Below are positions 7,901 through 14,981 of a stretch of DNA of 17,656 nucleotides, one piece after another. This DNA comes from an uncultured Clostridium sp. (GTDB taxonomy: Bacteria > Bacillota > Clostridia > TANB77 > CAG-508), in NCBI GenBank assembly GCA_902496295.1, contig CABVAF010000016.1:1-17656 (forward strand), in the 5' to 3' direction. The position numbers and the translations under genes are program-made. The stretch's first letter is position 1, and each line of letters begins with the position of its first letter. Below the pieces are notes generated by a model, which saw only the letters and a list, made by a program, of their open reading frames with translations, was not told the DNA's origin and did no database searches.

Positions 7901-9409
7901 TGCTGTCCTGTCTATATAATATGGTCCTGTTATATTATCTGCGGTTATATTTCCTACATTATCTTCTGCTACTACATGCAAATATTTTTCTGTTTCCGTA
8001 TTTATTGTTATTTTTCCATTTACACTCGCTATATTGCTGCTCCATGTCGCAGGTGTGTCTCTGCTGTCTGTTATTGCATATTTATAATACTTCACCCCGC
8101 TTTGACTATCTGAAATATCTATTTGCACTTGTATTTCCTGTTTCCAACTACTAGTTTGAGGATTTACATAAATGCTTGGTACTGTCCTGTCTATGTTGTT
8201 TATAGTTACTATATAATCTCTACTATTTCCAACATTATCTACAAGAACAAATTTAAAATCACCATTATTTGTCGCTGTATAATTTACATTTGTACTAGTA
8301 GTGACCTGTCCATTTGGTAAAGTTATATTTTTAACTCCTGATTGTGAGTCTGTTACCTTTAATGCAATTTCAACATTTCCTGCAGTCCATGTACTAGGAG
8401 TTATTGTATGTGTTGCATCTGGAGGTGTGGTATCTGCTCCTACTGTAAAATATACAGTAACAGGTACAGACATATTTCCTTTATCATCTGCTGCCCATAG
8501 TTGTATCATATGTTGTCCTGGACTTATGCTTGTTGGTATTACGAAGCTTGTGCTAAAAGGCACTGGTGTCCCATTAGGTCTATAATTGTTTCCTATTGTA
8601 ACCTCTGTACCAGAATCTATAGCATATTTTACTGTCAAAACATCTCCTCTATCTGCATCATTTACAGTACCAGCGACCTGTACAGTTTGTGTAGGATAAT
8701 AAACTGTATCAAAGGAACTAGTTACATTAATAGTTGGTGGTGTATTCAACTCACCTACGCCAATTATAATTGAATATTTCTGTGTTTCTCCTGGTCCAAT
8801 ACTTCTATTTTTCCATGAATATGCCATACCTGAGTCCATTTCTCTACTGCCACTATATCCATCATACGTATAACTTGCATTCCACATATTTTCCGTCCTA
8901 TGATTATAAGTTCCAAACCAGTATGTATCAACATTTGTTACCCCATAAGAGTCTCGTCCTATGAATCTAAAAATATGAGTTCCATCACTCATTGTAAATC
9001 CTCTATTACCAGATAAATTTTGTATAGGTGCATAGTCATCACTTCCAATTTGTATATCTGCATGTGTAGCTATTCCTATTGTTACAGAATAACTATTATT
9101 GTTTTTAATTTCATATTCGACCTTTGCATAATTTCCTTCACTAATATTACTTAAGTTTGTTTTTAAGTTAACACCACCTAGGCTACCTGAACCATTATAT
9201 ATATTAGTTTGAGAGCCATTTACATCTAATACTGTATCATATCCATTGTCCCCATATGTAGTTTGTACTCCTTCTCCCCAAATATTAAAATTGGAATCGC
9301 TCATAAAATATGCATTCATAGTGTCTGCATATATATTCTTGGCATATATAAAAATTAGTGCAACTATTATCATTAAAAATATAATAGTCATTTTTATATA
9401 CTTTTTCAT
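4937..9409 (-). CDS. Giant multidomain cell-surface protein A
   Basis: Complete, 1490 aa from the ATG at 9409. An upstream in-frame ATG at 9457 is rejected because it precedes the predicted transcription start (~9441) and has no ribosome site; GGAGG sits just before 9409. Residues 1-29 are an export signal. A beta-rich head (~30-220) ends in a stretch containing GMAYSWKNRSIGPGE. Then come an Ig-like module (~221-326), a Ser/Thr-rich Ig-like module (~327-408), OmpL47-like repeats of ~93 aa (~409-594), another Ig-like module, a Cys cluster (~672-694), two YDG modules (~767-944), an MBG-like module (~945-1022), a CARDB/DUF11-like module, an acidic Asn/Asp/Glu-rich linker (~1123-1233), a DUF11-like module (~1330-1440) and a C-terminal SITGE-hydrophobic-KK tail (1458-1490). 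Likely held at the cell envelope as an adhesin or scaffold. Residues ~541-1070 are identical in DNA to the downstream paralogue. Confidence 0.92.
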   Translation of the reverse strand: MKKYIKMTIIFLMIIVALIFIYAKNIYADTMNAYFMSDSNFNIWGEGVQTTYGDNGYDTVLDVNGSQTNIYNGSGSLGGVNLKTNLSNISEGNYAKVEYEIKNNNSYSVTIGIATHADIQIGSDDYAPIQNLSGNRGFTMSDGTHIFRFIGRDSYGVTNVDTYWFGTYNHRTENMWNASYTYDGYSGSREMDSGMAYSWKNRSIGPGETQKYSIIIGVGELNTPPTINVTSSFDTVYYPTQTVQVAGTVNDADRGDVLTVKYAIDSGTEVTIGNNYRPNGTPVPFSTSFVIPTSISPGQHMIQLWAADDKGNMSVPVTVYFTVGADTTPPDATHTITPSTWTAGNVEIALKVTDSQSGVKNITLPNGQVTTSTNVNYTATNNGDFKFVLVDNVGNSRDYIVTINNIDRTVPSIYVNPQTSSWKQEIQVQIDISDSQSGVKYYKYAITDSRDTPATWSSNIASVNGKITINTETEKYLHVVAEDNVGNITADNITGPYYIDRTAPSITVTPQNSDWSQEQQVQISFNDGGAGFKHYRYAITDSRDSPTSWSEYIEKASDTITINTETEKYLHIIAEDNVGNVTADNVTGPYYIDRTNPTIQVIGDLQTIVIDELTLNLQANDVPSGVETFKMDGEIIFNGNHTFYKNGKHTLEAVDKAGNSYSTEFEITNIYYECYAGLEHPIYSSTYDSCPICESYKGLAVTNAKDVYNSEKQGVKYDNPRGAEIVEYYDGIKENPENVKEYDYELKVVYEGNEYKTGVWGKYTITPKIITIEDILATNKVYNGNTTVVVSGGRLIDVCEGDNLYFELPLTGEAEGRNVGEWKVAIEEIKLIGEDAPNYILKHPTYGDITVEITPRQLHVIRLNGKNRVYNGSTTVEIIGGKFDNLVEGDDVVATIPETGESESPNTGTWRVAIEDIVLSGKDVPNYTFTQPEYGEIMVTISKETGQLIIGCDSKKYDRELIEPYIVEKNTTSEVTYKYYKAGTDEEVERPYDLGEYDVIGYAETDGNYTEVESNKVTFEITKPDAPTIGIESRVIKVNEQTVTAEEQPADMQYGDLITIEIRIRNEGIGSGYAKEVISTIADGMEFVEDNEINIENGWKLNGKKVTTNKYSYETDINNELYPKKYDYMNNGDKDNQEDNEENNAENNPDGDNNTDQQNEITSGITNDVTEENKGEAAINIVPNEGEDTEYTEDIPTVDQDTDEDNDGVVKEPVEDDDNVEQDDVEEKPEINTGIQKLQLVLRVTKHDKTHHRLLSQIIVEQQDKRGDIVEYTSENKDKSKNRVEMQYTYTDVQIEKRITQILTTDKTTNTVKKYDLYQEPGNIIKLELPSKNIGNTKLDIIYEIKVKNVGDHNVEIDEIVDVMPEGVSFSKEGNEGWSVGENGHIVYDGFEEYIRTKEEKTVKLKLTYELDEEGMARIENDAYVLATEDIDERIIVEGSKKIEETNNYAKSELIVSSITGETIMIYIASILGGMLIVVTGISLIKKYII
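6200..7789 (-). repeat. Identical 1.59-kb tract, copy in protein A
   Basis: Direct-repeat partner of 647-2236, same orientation, encoding A residues ~541-1070. At the 7790 edge the two genes still encode nearly the same residues (a single K/R difference over ~40 codons) but differ at many synonymous sites, so the identity does not reflect protein constraint alone. Confidence 0.85.
7629..8187 (-). repeat. Tandem 279-bp OmpL47-like module repeats in protein A
   Basis: Two consecutive modules of about 93 codons, each beginning near PSI.V.PQ and ending GPYYIDRT, with shared internal text (YAITDSRD, TINTETEKYLH, AEDNVGN). Protein B carries corresponding modules at about 2076-2640. The repeats give homology for recombination within and between the two genes. 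Confidence 0.7.
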
Positions 9410-9447
9410 TTCCTCCAACCTTTCATTATTGCCTAATATATAATTAT

Positions 9448-9476
9448 ATAATAACAAATATATTAATATATAACAA
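9448..9476 (-). promoter_or_regulatory. Sigma-A-like promoter of surface protein A
   Basis: On the minus strand TTGTTA (9471-9476) and TATTAT (9448-9453) are separated by 17 bp. Predicted transcription starts near 9441, inside the longer reading frame, which favours the ATG at 9409 with a leader of about 32 nt. Confidence 0.6.
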
Positions 9477-9518
9477 TGTCAGTACTATGCAGAATTTCAT
9501 ATTATTACCATTTTTTGT

Positions 9519-9535
9519 TTACGGAAATAGATTAC
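9519..9535 (-). promoter_or_regulatory. Shared 17-bp upstream motif, copy in front of protein A
   Basis: The minus strand reads GTAA-N5-TTCCGTAA, as at 4723-4739. The N5 differs (TCTAT here, ATAAG there) while the twelve flanking bases match, which points to a conserved site rather than to general similarity of the two intergenic regions. It starts 42 bp upstream of the -35. Confidence 0.45.
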
Positions 9536-9582
9536 ATGGTATTTTTTTACAAAATATTAAATTATTATTATATTTTCTTTAC

Positions 9583-9634
9583 AAATAAAAAATGCATAAC
9601 ACAAATAACAAAACATTTTGCTATTTATGTTATG
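9583..9634 (-). terminator. Strong terminator after the spore-coat genes
   Basis: The arms at 9595-9613 and 9616-9634 pair over 19 positions with only two G-U wobbles in the minus-strand RNA (CATAACATAAATAGCAAAA as the 5' arm). The stem is followed by CATTTTTTATTT. It ends the coat operon just upstream of the control region of protein A. Confidence 0.85.
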
Positions 9635-9640
9635 TATACT

Positions 9641-9886
9641 TTATTGTTGTAATTCTGTTTTTACAACTTCAATTTCTGTCGTACTAGCTGTTTGAGCTGG
9701 CTTATAATATCCTTTAGCTTGAGCTACTTTAAATAGTTCGTACTGAAAACTTTCATCACTATTCCTTATTTGTTGAAAAGTCTGTCTTAATTGTAAATTT
9801 GCAGATTCACTTATTGCTGTTTGATATGCTGTTAAATCTGATTTTACAGAACTTAAAATATCATTTACCATTGTTTTCTCGTCCAT
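9641..9886 (-). CDS. Spore coat protein, CotF family (81 aa)
   Basis: A small soluble protein beginning MDEKTMVNDILSSVKSDL, followed by a helical segment (AYQTAISESANLQLRQTF) and a GYYKP motif near residue 61. This pattern is typical of the Coat_F family: short helical-bundle proteins made late in sporulation and placed in the spore coat. The start is fixed by AGGAGG 6 nt upstream of the ATG. That ribosome site overlaps the stop codon of the preceding coat gene, with 9 nt between the genes, so the two are probably translationally coupled. A strong terminator follows. The C-terminal tail (~65-81, TASTTEIEVVKTELQQ) is not part of the usual core. The exact place in the coat cannot be told from sequence. 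Confidence 0.85.
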   Translation of the reverse strand: MDEKTMVNDILSSVKSDLTAYQTAISESANLQLRQTFQQIRNSDESFQYELFKVAQAKGYYKPAQTASTTEIEVVKTELQQ

Positions 9887-9895
9887 ATTTACCTC

Positions 9896-10084
9896 CTAAC
9901 CATTTAAAAATGACATTAATTTTTGTTTTGTATTTAATGCATCTTGAGCAGATTTAGTAAACATTTGCTTTATTTGAGGATCAACAGCTTGAGATGCATA
10001 TGTGTTTAATTTTTGATATGCAGTTTCGTGTGCACCTATTAAATGTCTTAGATGTTGTAGTTCAATTTGATTTAAGTTTGACAT
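9896..10084 (-). CDS. Small CotF-like spore coat protein (62 aa)
   Basis: Reads MSNLNQIELQHLRHLIGAHE and continues as a short amphipathic helical protein. The LRHLIGAHE and DPQIKQMF segments are typical of small CotF/ferritin-like coat proteins that often precede a larger CotF gene in clostridia. An ATG 9 nt upstream (10093) would sit directly on the AAAGGA ribosome site, so the ATG at 10084, spaced 9 nt from it, is preferred. First gene of a two-gene coat operon. I saw no convincing sigma-A promoter in 10094-10155, which fits use of a sporulation sigma factor, but no such promoter could be assigned with confidence. Confidence 0.75.
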   Translation of the reverse strand: MSNLNQIELQHLRHLIGAHETAYQKLNTYASQAVDPQIKQMFTKSAQDALNTKQKLMSFLNG

Positions 10085-10155
10085 TTTTATCATTCCTTTC
10101 TTAATTTTTTATAACTATATTATTTGTTATTTTGTAACTTTTATACATAAAATTC

Positions 10156-10214
10156 AAACAAAAAAAGTATTTAAAATATTATTACGATTAATTCTTAATA
10201 TTTTAAATACTTTT
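10156..10214 (-). terminator. Terminator after the deoxyribonucleotidase gene
   Basis: Perfect 19-bp inverted repeat, arms 10163-10181 (AAAAGTATTTAAAATATTA) and 10196-10214, with a 14-nt loop. In the minus-strand RNA the stem runs into seven U residues. Its A-rich 5' side could also serve the plus strand, but no plus-strand gene is upstream. It separates the nucleotidase from the coat operon. Confidence 0.8.
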
Positions 10215-10305
10215 ATATTTTTAATGTTTAATTTTTGATTAACGTAAATTTACTATTTAAAACTAGGTACTCACTTTTCTATACAGTTATAGGATATAAA
10301 CACAA

Positions 10306-10866
10306 TTATTTTAATAAAATATTTTCTATATCTTTCCAGCCGTTTACTCTTATAACTCCCTTGCTATCCAACTCTTCTTTTGAATATTTTTTGTTGTGGT
10401 AACTATCAAATAAAAGCTTTAGTTCTGCATTTCCTTCTAGGTTAGAAATTTTGTCATCAATTCTAATATCACATTCAAATATATCTTTTCTACTTGCAAA
10501 TATGTATTTTTCAGGATCTATAAAAGGTAAATTTTTATTTAGCCAATTATATTTATTACATAACATTGGTGCAGAAGCTTCTGGCATATCTTTAGATATA
10601 TATGCACTAACTATATATAAATCGTATTTCTCATTAAGTTTTTTTATTACTTCATACGCGCCATCTAAAAAATTTGCATGATTATATAAATTATTATTGC
10701 TAAAATATTCTCTCCATTCTTTTTCCTTTTCTTTTGGTATTAATTCTTGCATATAATAACCTTTTACGTCTTCTTCTGTGTAATTGCTGTGTAGAAAGTC
10801 ATTTATTAAATACATAAATCCACCATTACATATTACATCATCTAAATCTAATGCTATTTTCTTCAT
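10306..10866 (-). CDS. 5'(3')-deoxyribonucleotidase-like HAD hydrolase (NT5C family)
   Basis: 186 aa. It opens with MKKIALDLDDVIC, HAD motif I, with nucleophile and acid/base Asp at positions 7 and 9. IVSAY (~85) supplies the motif II Ser, and DIRIDDK (~130) the motif IV acidic pair. The helical cap between motifs I and II and the overall length fit the NT5C type of 5'(3')-nucleotidase. Such enzymes remove phosphate from (deoxy)nucleoside monophosphates in the cytoplasm; the true substrate here is not proven. The ATG at 10866 has GGGAG about 7 nt upstream; an in-frame ATG at 10890 has no ribosome site. It starts 66 nt after the pcrA stop with no terminator seen between, so co-transcription is likely. 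Confidence 0.75.
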   Translation of the reverse strand: MKKIALDLDDVICNGGFMYLINDFLHSNYTEEDVKGYYMQELIPKEKEKEWREYFSNNNLYNHANFLDGAYEVIKKLNEKYDLYIVSAYISKDMPEASAPMLCNKYNWLNKNLPFIDPEKYIFASRKDIFECDIRIDDKISNLEGNAELKLLFDSYHNKKYSKEELDSKGVIRVNGWKDIENILLK

Positions 10867-10932
10867 ATATTCTCCCTTTTCAACAAACATAATTTTATTA
10901 TTGTATACTATTTGATTGTTTTTTATTATTAT

Positions 10933-13224
10933 CTATATGATTTCTAGCCCTGCAAATTTAGCCATAAGTCTTTTGTGTCCTACTTTATCAAAATTAATAT
11001 CGATTTTATAATCTTCGCCTTCTTCTTCTACTTTATTAATTGTGCCTTCTCCAAACTTTTTATGGTAAACTCTTTGCCCCTCTTGATATTTTGAAATATC
11101 AAATTCTTTCTTTTTATTTAATGAAGATAAAAAGCTTTCTGCTGTTCTGTACTGAAATCCTGCTGCAACAGGTTCTTGTTTTTTTACTTCATATGTATTT
11201 GAGTCAAATGTATATGTTTTTACTTTTTGTTCTCTATTTCCATACTTCCATCCATAGTTAGAATCTTCAAATTTATCTTCTACTTTTTCCTTTTGCATGT
11301 CTTCGTATCCATCTAGTAAATCTTCTGGAATTTCTTTAACAAATCTTGAAATTGCATTATAACTTGTTGAACCAAAAATTGTTCTTCTTTTAGCACAAGT
11401 TAAATACAAATGCTCTTTTGCTCTAGTAATTCCTACATAAAATAATCTTCTTTCTTCTTGAAGTGCATTTTCCTCACCTATAGATTTATATCCAGGGAAA
11501 ATTCCTTCCTCAAGTCCTACTAAAAATACTGTTGGGAATTCTAGCCCTTTTGCACTATGCAATGTCATTAAAGTAACAGAATTTTCGGCATCTTCTACAT
11601 TATCTATATCACTACTAAGTGTAATATTTTCCAAAAACTCTCCTAGTGTATTATCTGCGAACTCTTCTTCAAACTCTATTGCAACTGTTAAAAATTCTTC
11701 TAAGTTTTGAATTCTTGATTCAGCTTCCACAGAATTCTCTAATTCTAACGCCTTTGTATATCCAGATTTATTAAGAGTTTCTTTTATTAATTCAGAAATA
11801 CTAAGTTCATTTTGCTTTATTCTTAACTCCTCTATTAAATTAATAAACTCATCTGAATTTGCTTTTACACGATTTAGCCCATATTGCTCTGCATTCTTTA
11901 TTATCTCATACATAGATATTCCATTTTGCTCTGCAATTTGTTGAATATTATCTAAACTTGTCTTTCCAATACCTCTTTTAGGTTCATTTATAATTCTTTT
12001 TAACGAAATATTGTCAGAAGTATTATATATTAATCTTAAGTACGCAATAATATCTTTAATTTCTTTTCTTTCATAGAATTTTAGTCCACCTACAATTTTA
12101 TATGGTATATCTTCTCTTCTTAAAATATCCTCTATTGCTCTTGATTGTGAATTCATTCTATAAAGAACTACAAAATCTGAATATTTATAATATTCTTCTG
12201 TTTTTAAATGATTAATTTGACTTACAATATACGTTGCTTCGTCGTATTCGTCCTCTGCTTGATATATTGAAGGAAGCTCACCTTCGTCATTAGCAGTCCA
12301 TAATTTTTTTTCATATTTATTATCATTATGTTTAATTACAGCATTTGCAGCTTTTAAAATATTACCTGTACATCTATAATTTTGCTCTAATTTTATAATT
12401 TTAGTTCCAGGAAAGTCTTTTTCGAAATTTAGTATATTGGTTATATCTGCCCCTCTAAAACTATAAATTCCTTGGTCATTATCTCCAACAACTGTTATAT
12501 TTCCATATTTTGATGCAAGTATAGAAACTAACATAAATTGTGCTTTATTAGTATCTTGGTACTCGTCTACAAGAACATATTTAAACTTTTCTGTATAATA
12601 TTCCAATACATCTGGATTTTCTGTTAATATTTTTATTGTGTAATTTATAATATCATCAAAATCTAATGCATTGTTCTCTTTTAGTCTTTGTTGATATAGT
12701 TCATAAATATTTGCTATAGTTTCTCTTCTAAAATCTCCTGAATATTTAGTCCTATAAGCTTGTGGTTCTAACATGTCATTTTTTCCATTACTAATTTCTG
12801 AAAGAACGGCTCTATCATTAAATAATTTGTCATCCACTTTTAAATCTTTCAAACATTCTTTTATTAATGTTTTTTGATCAGATGTATCAAAAATTAAAAA
12901 CGAATGATCAAATCCAATTCTATCTATATATTTTCTTAAAATTTTCACACAAATAGAGTGGAATGTACCCATCCATAAGTCATTTGCAGCATCTCCAATA
13001 ATATTTTGAATTCTTTCTTTCATTTCGTTTGCTGCTTTATTAGTAAATGTAATAGCAATAATATTCCATGGTTTTACATATTTTTCCGAAATTAAATATG
13101 CTATTTTATGTGTTAATACTTTTGTTTTTCCACTTCCAGCACCAGCTATTACTAAACATGGTCCTTCTGTACTTATTACTGCTTCTTTTTGTCTATCATT
13201 TAAACCTTCCAATAAATCTTGCAT
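10933..13224 (-). CDS. pcrA: ATP-dependent DNA helicase PcrA (UvrD/Rep family)
   Basis: 763 aa, close to the usual length. All superfamily 1A motifs are visible: Q-motif LNDRQKEAV (8-16), Walker A AGAGSGKT (27-34), Walker B VDEYQDT (~218), GDNDQGIYSFRGAD (~247-260), LEQNYRC, TLHSAKGLEFP (~551) and VGITRAKEH (~596). The C-terminal ~50 residues (YHKKFGEGTINKV onwards) form the Tudor-like domain of PcrA that contacts RNA polymerase. PcrA is a 3'-5' helicase in nucleotide excision repair, plasmid rolling-circle replication and clearing of recombination or transcription conflicts. AAGGAG lies about 11 nt before the ATG. In many Firmicutes pcrA is followed by ligA; here a nucleotidase follows instead. 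Confidence 0.97.
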   Translation of the reverse strand: MQDLLEGLNDRQKEAVISTEGPCLVIAGAGSGKTKVLTHKIAYLISEKYVKPWNIIAITFTNKAANEMKERIQNIIGDAANDLWMGTFHSICVKILRKYIDRIGFDHSFLIFDTSDQKTLIKECLKDLKVDDKLFNDRAVLSEISNGKNDMLEPQAYRTKYSGDFRRETIANIYELYQQRLKENNALDFDDIINYTIKILTENPDVLEYYTEKFKYVLVDEYQDTNKAQFMLVSILASKYGNITVVGDNDQGIYSFRGADITNILNFEKDFPGTKIIKLEQNYRCTGNILKAANAVIKHNDNKYEKKLWTANDEGELPSIYQAEDEYDEATYIVSQINHLKTEEYYKYSDFVVLYRMNSQSRAIEDILRREDIPYKIVGGLKFYERKEIKDIIAYLRLIYNTSDNISLKRIINEPKRGIGKTSLDNIQQIAEQNGISMYEIIKNAEQYGLNRVKANSDEFINLIEELRIKQNELSISELIKETLNKSGYTKALELENSVEAESRIQNLEEFLTVAIEFEEEFADNTLGEFLENITLSSDIDNVEDAENSVTLMTLHSAKGLEFPTVFLVGLEEGIFPGYKSIGEENALQEERRLFYVGITRAKEHLYLTCAKRRTIFGSTSYNAISRFVKEIPEDLLDGYEDMQKEKVEDKFEDSNYGWKYGNREQKVKTYTFDSNTYEVKKQEPVAAGFQYRTAESFLSSLNKKKEFDISKYQEGQRVYHKKFGEGTINKVEEEGEDYKIDINFDKVGHKRLMAKFAGLEII

Positions 13225-13260
13225 TGTTTTTTATTTCTCCTTATAGTTAAATAATTTTTT

Positions 13261-13290
13261 ATATTAATTTAATCGCTGTTCATGTAACAA
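13261..13290 (-). promoter_or_regulatory. Candidate promoter of pcrA
   Basis: On the minus strand TTGTTA (13285-13290) and TAATAT (13261-13266) are separated by 18 bp, giving a leader of about 30 nt. The -10 is imperfect and the region is AT-rich, so this is tentative. Confidence 0.4.
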
Positions 13291-13339
13291 TTAAAATTTT
13301 GAGTATAATATATTAATATTTTTATGTCTTTTATTTTAA

Positions 13340-13816
13340 TTATTTATTTTCCAACTTTTCTATTGTTTTTTCTAAGCATCTTTCTATTTCTGATGCACAA
13401 TTTTCATAGATATTTATATCATATCCCCATGGGTCACTTATGTCCATATCTCTACCCTGGTTGTCCAATTCTGCATATTCTTTCATAGTAAAAACTTTTC
13501 CATTTAATTCAGGGTACCATTCTAATACAGTTCTTTTATGAGACATTGTAGCACATAAAATTAAATCCATATTTTTTATATTTGAATTAAGCATATTTGT
13601 TGCCATATGTTTACTTAAGTCAATATTATATTTTTTCATTGTATAAATTGCATTATATGTAGATCTATCTCCATTTTCTGCATTTGTACCACAAGAACAA
13701 ACTTCAATATCTTCTATTTTTTTATCTTCTAACATTTTCTTTAACATTGCTTCTGCCATTGCACTTCTGCATATATTTCCTGTACAAACAAACATTACTT
13801 TTATTACTGGTTTCAT
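13340..13816 (-). CDS. Low-molecular-weight protein tyrosine phosphatase
   Basis: 158 aa. The P-loop VCTGNICRS places the catalytic Cys at 11 and the phosphate-binding Arg at 17 (C-X5-R). ISDPWG (~126-131) carries the general-acid Asp 128. It resembles the LMW-PTP family that includes YwlE. The residue before the second Cys of the loop is Ile; YwlE arginine phosphatases have Thr there, so phosphotyrosine (or another phosphoester) is the likelier substrate, though this is inferred from one residue. The usual Pro after CRS is Ala. GGAGGA lies 7 nt before the ATG. The gene has its own good promoter and 115 nt separates its end from pcrA. Confidence 0.88.
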   Translation of the reverse strand: MKPVIKVMFVCTGNICRSAMAEAMLKKMLEDKKIEDIEVCSCGTNAENGDRSTYNAIYTMKKYNIDLSKHMATNMLNSNIKNMDLILCATMSHKRTVLEWYPELNGKVFTMKEYAELDNQGRDMDISDPWGYDINIYENCASEIERCLEKTIEKLENK

Positions 13817-13884
13817 TTTGTTGTCCTCCGCTTTTTATGTATGTTTAATATTTTTACATTTTATTACTTTAAAACACAATTTAT

Positions 13885-13913
13885 ATTATACCAATAAAAC
13901 ATTTTATTCACAA
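13885..13913 (-). promoter_or_regulatory. Sigma-A promoter of the phosphatase gene
   Basis: On the minus strand TTGTGA (13908-13913) and a perfect TATAAT (13885-13890) are separated by 17 bp, placing the start near 13878 and a leader of about 60 nt before the ATG at 13816. Confidence 0.7.
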
Positions 13914-14030
13914 GCGAACAGAGCCAATAAAAATTAAAATTATTGTTTTGTTTCAATGATTTTATAATTTTTTAATATATAATTTTCCACATTATATTTA
14001 AAATTCAAAATTTATTTTCACAATTTATAA

Positions 14031-14792
14031 TTAATTGTGCATAACTATGAAATTGACATCGCAATAATTCCGAATAATTAATCCAATAATGCTACCCATT
14101 GCAGTTGTTCTTCCACTATATAATTTATTTGACTCCGGCACTAATTCACCAGAAACAATGTATATCATTGCTCCAGCAGCTACAGACAGACAAATTGCAA
14201 TAACATCTTTTGATATGTTCCCTGCTACTGCGCCGAAAAATGCACCTATTCCTGTTGTTACTCCTGAAAGTATAACATAGTAAACTACCTTACTTGCCTT
14301 AATACCTGCATTTTTCATAGGAACTGCCATAGAAATTCCCTCTGGTATATCATGTAAACATATAGCAATTGCAAGTGAAAGCCCAAGTGTAATAGATGCT
14401 CCAAATCCAGACCCTATTGCTAAACCCTCAGGAAAATTATGAAGTGCTAATCCAATACCCACAACTATTCCAGTTGTTAATAGACTATTTTTACTTTTAC
14501 TACTTTTATTTATTTTATTAGTTATAAATAAGTCACATACAACCATTAGAATAATTCCTATTATTATTCCTAGCATCGATACATATAGGCTACTTAATTC
14601 AAATGCTTCCGGTATTAAGTCAAAACAAATAATGGCTGTCATTAAACCAGATGCAAAAGATAATATAAATCCTAATATTCTATTTGAAGGATTTTTTACA
14701 TTTACCCCAATTATTCCTCCTACAGTAGTTCCAAATGTACCGAAAAATAATCCTATTAACGTGGTTTTCAAAATTTGTTCTATTTGTACCAC
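14031..14792 (-). CDS. ZIP-family metal transporter with apparent C-terminal frameshift
   Basis: 253 aa as read. About eight hydrophobic segments and the two metal-site signatures of ZIP transporters, HNFPEG (TM4) and HDIPEG (TM5), identify a ZupT/GufA-like importer of Zn2+ or a related divalent metal. A Lys/Ser-rich cytoplasmic loop (NKINKSSKSKNS) lies between TM3 and TM4. The GTG start follows AAGAAGGAA very closely and an in-frame stop is four codons upstream, so no longer start exists. After GSIIGLII the frame reads RNYCDVNFIVMHN, unlike a transmembrane end. Skipping one base near 14071-14076 gives GIIAMSIS and a stop at 14045-14047, a natural hydrophobic end. The frameshift may be real or a sequence error; only the last membrane helix is affected. 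Confidence 0.88.
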   Translation of the reverse strand: MVQIEQILKTTLIGLFFGTFGTTVGGIIGVNVKNPSNRILGFILSFASGLMTAIICFDLIPEAFELSSLYVSMLGIIIGIILMVVCDLFITNKINKSSKSKNSLLTTGIVVGIGLALHNFPEGLAIGSGFGASITLGLSLAIAICLHDIPEGISMAVPMKNAGIKASKVVYYVILSGVTTGIGAFFGAVAGNISKDVIAICLSVAAGAMIYIVSGELVPESNKLYSGRTTAMGSIIGLIIRNYCDVNFIVMHN

Positions 14793-14923
14793 TTCCTTCT
14801 TTTATATAAGCTCCAATTATTAAACTATATGACATTTAAACCCTATTTATGATTATACTTTTTTATTCATAAATAATATATCTATTAATTTTATTAATAA
14901 ATTTTTAATAGTAATAATGTATC

Positions 14924-14952
14924 TTGATTTTCTTATACATTTATGTTAACAT
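14924..14952 (+). promoter_or_regulatory. Candidate promoter of the plus-strand gene
   Basis: TTGATT (14924-14929) and TAACAT (14947-14952) are separated by 17 bp, upstream of a strong AGGAGG (14969-14974). The -10 lies in a small palindrome, ATGTTAACAT. Tentative because the -10 deviates from consensus. Confidence 0.4.
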
Positions 14953-14981
14953 AATTGTATATTTCTTTAGGAGGCCTTTAT

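Noticed and set aside
7629..8187. CRISPR-like or short-repeat array
   Set aside because: The repeats are 279-bp protein modules with continuous coding, not short repeats with unique spacers.
9410..9457. 16-residue N-terminal extension of protein A
   Set aside because: The upstream ATG precedes the predicted transcription start, has no ribosome site, and would put polar residues before a typical MKKYIK signal peptide.
10163..10214. Long perfect inverted repeat as an insertion-sequence end or attachment site
   Set aside because: A single hairpin with a short loop and a T-run directly after a gene is explained by a terminator; no transposase or target duplication is seen.
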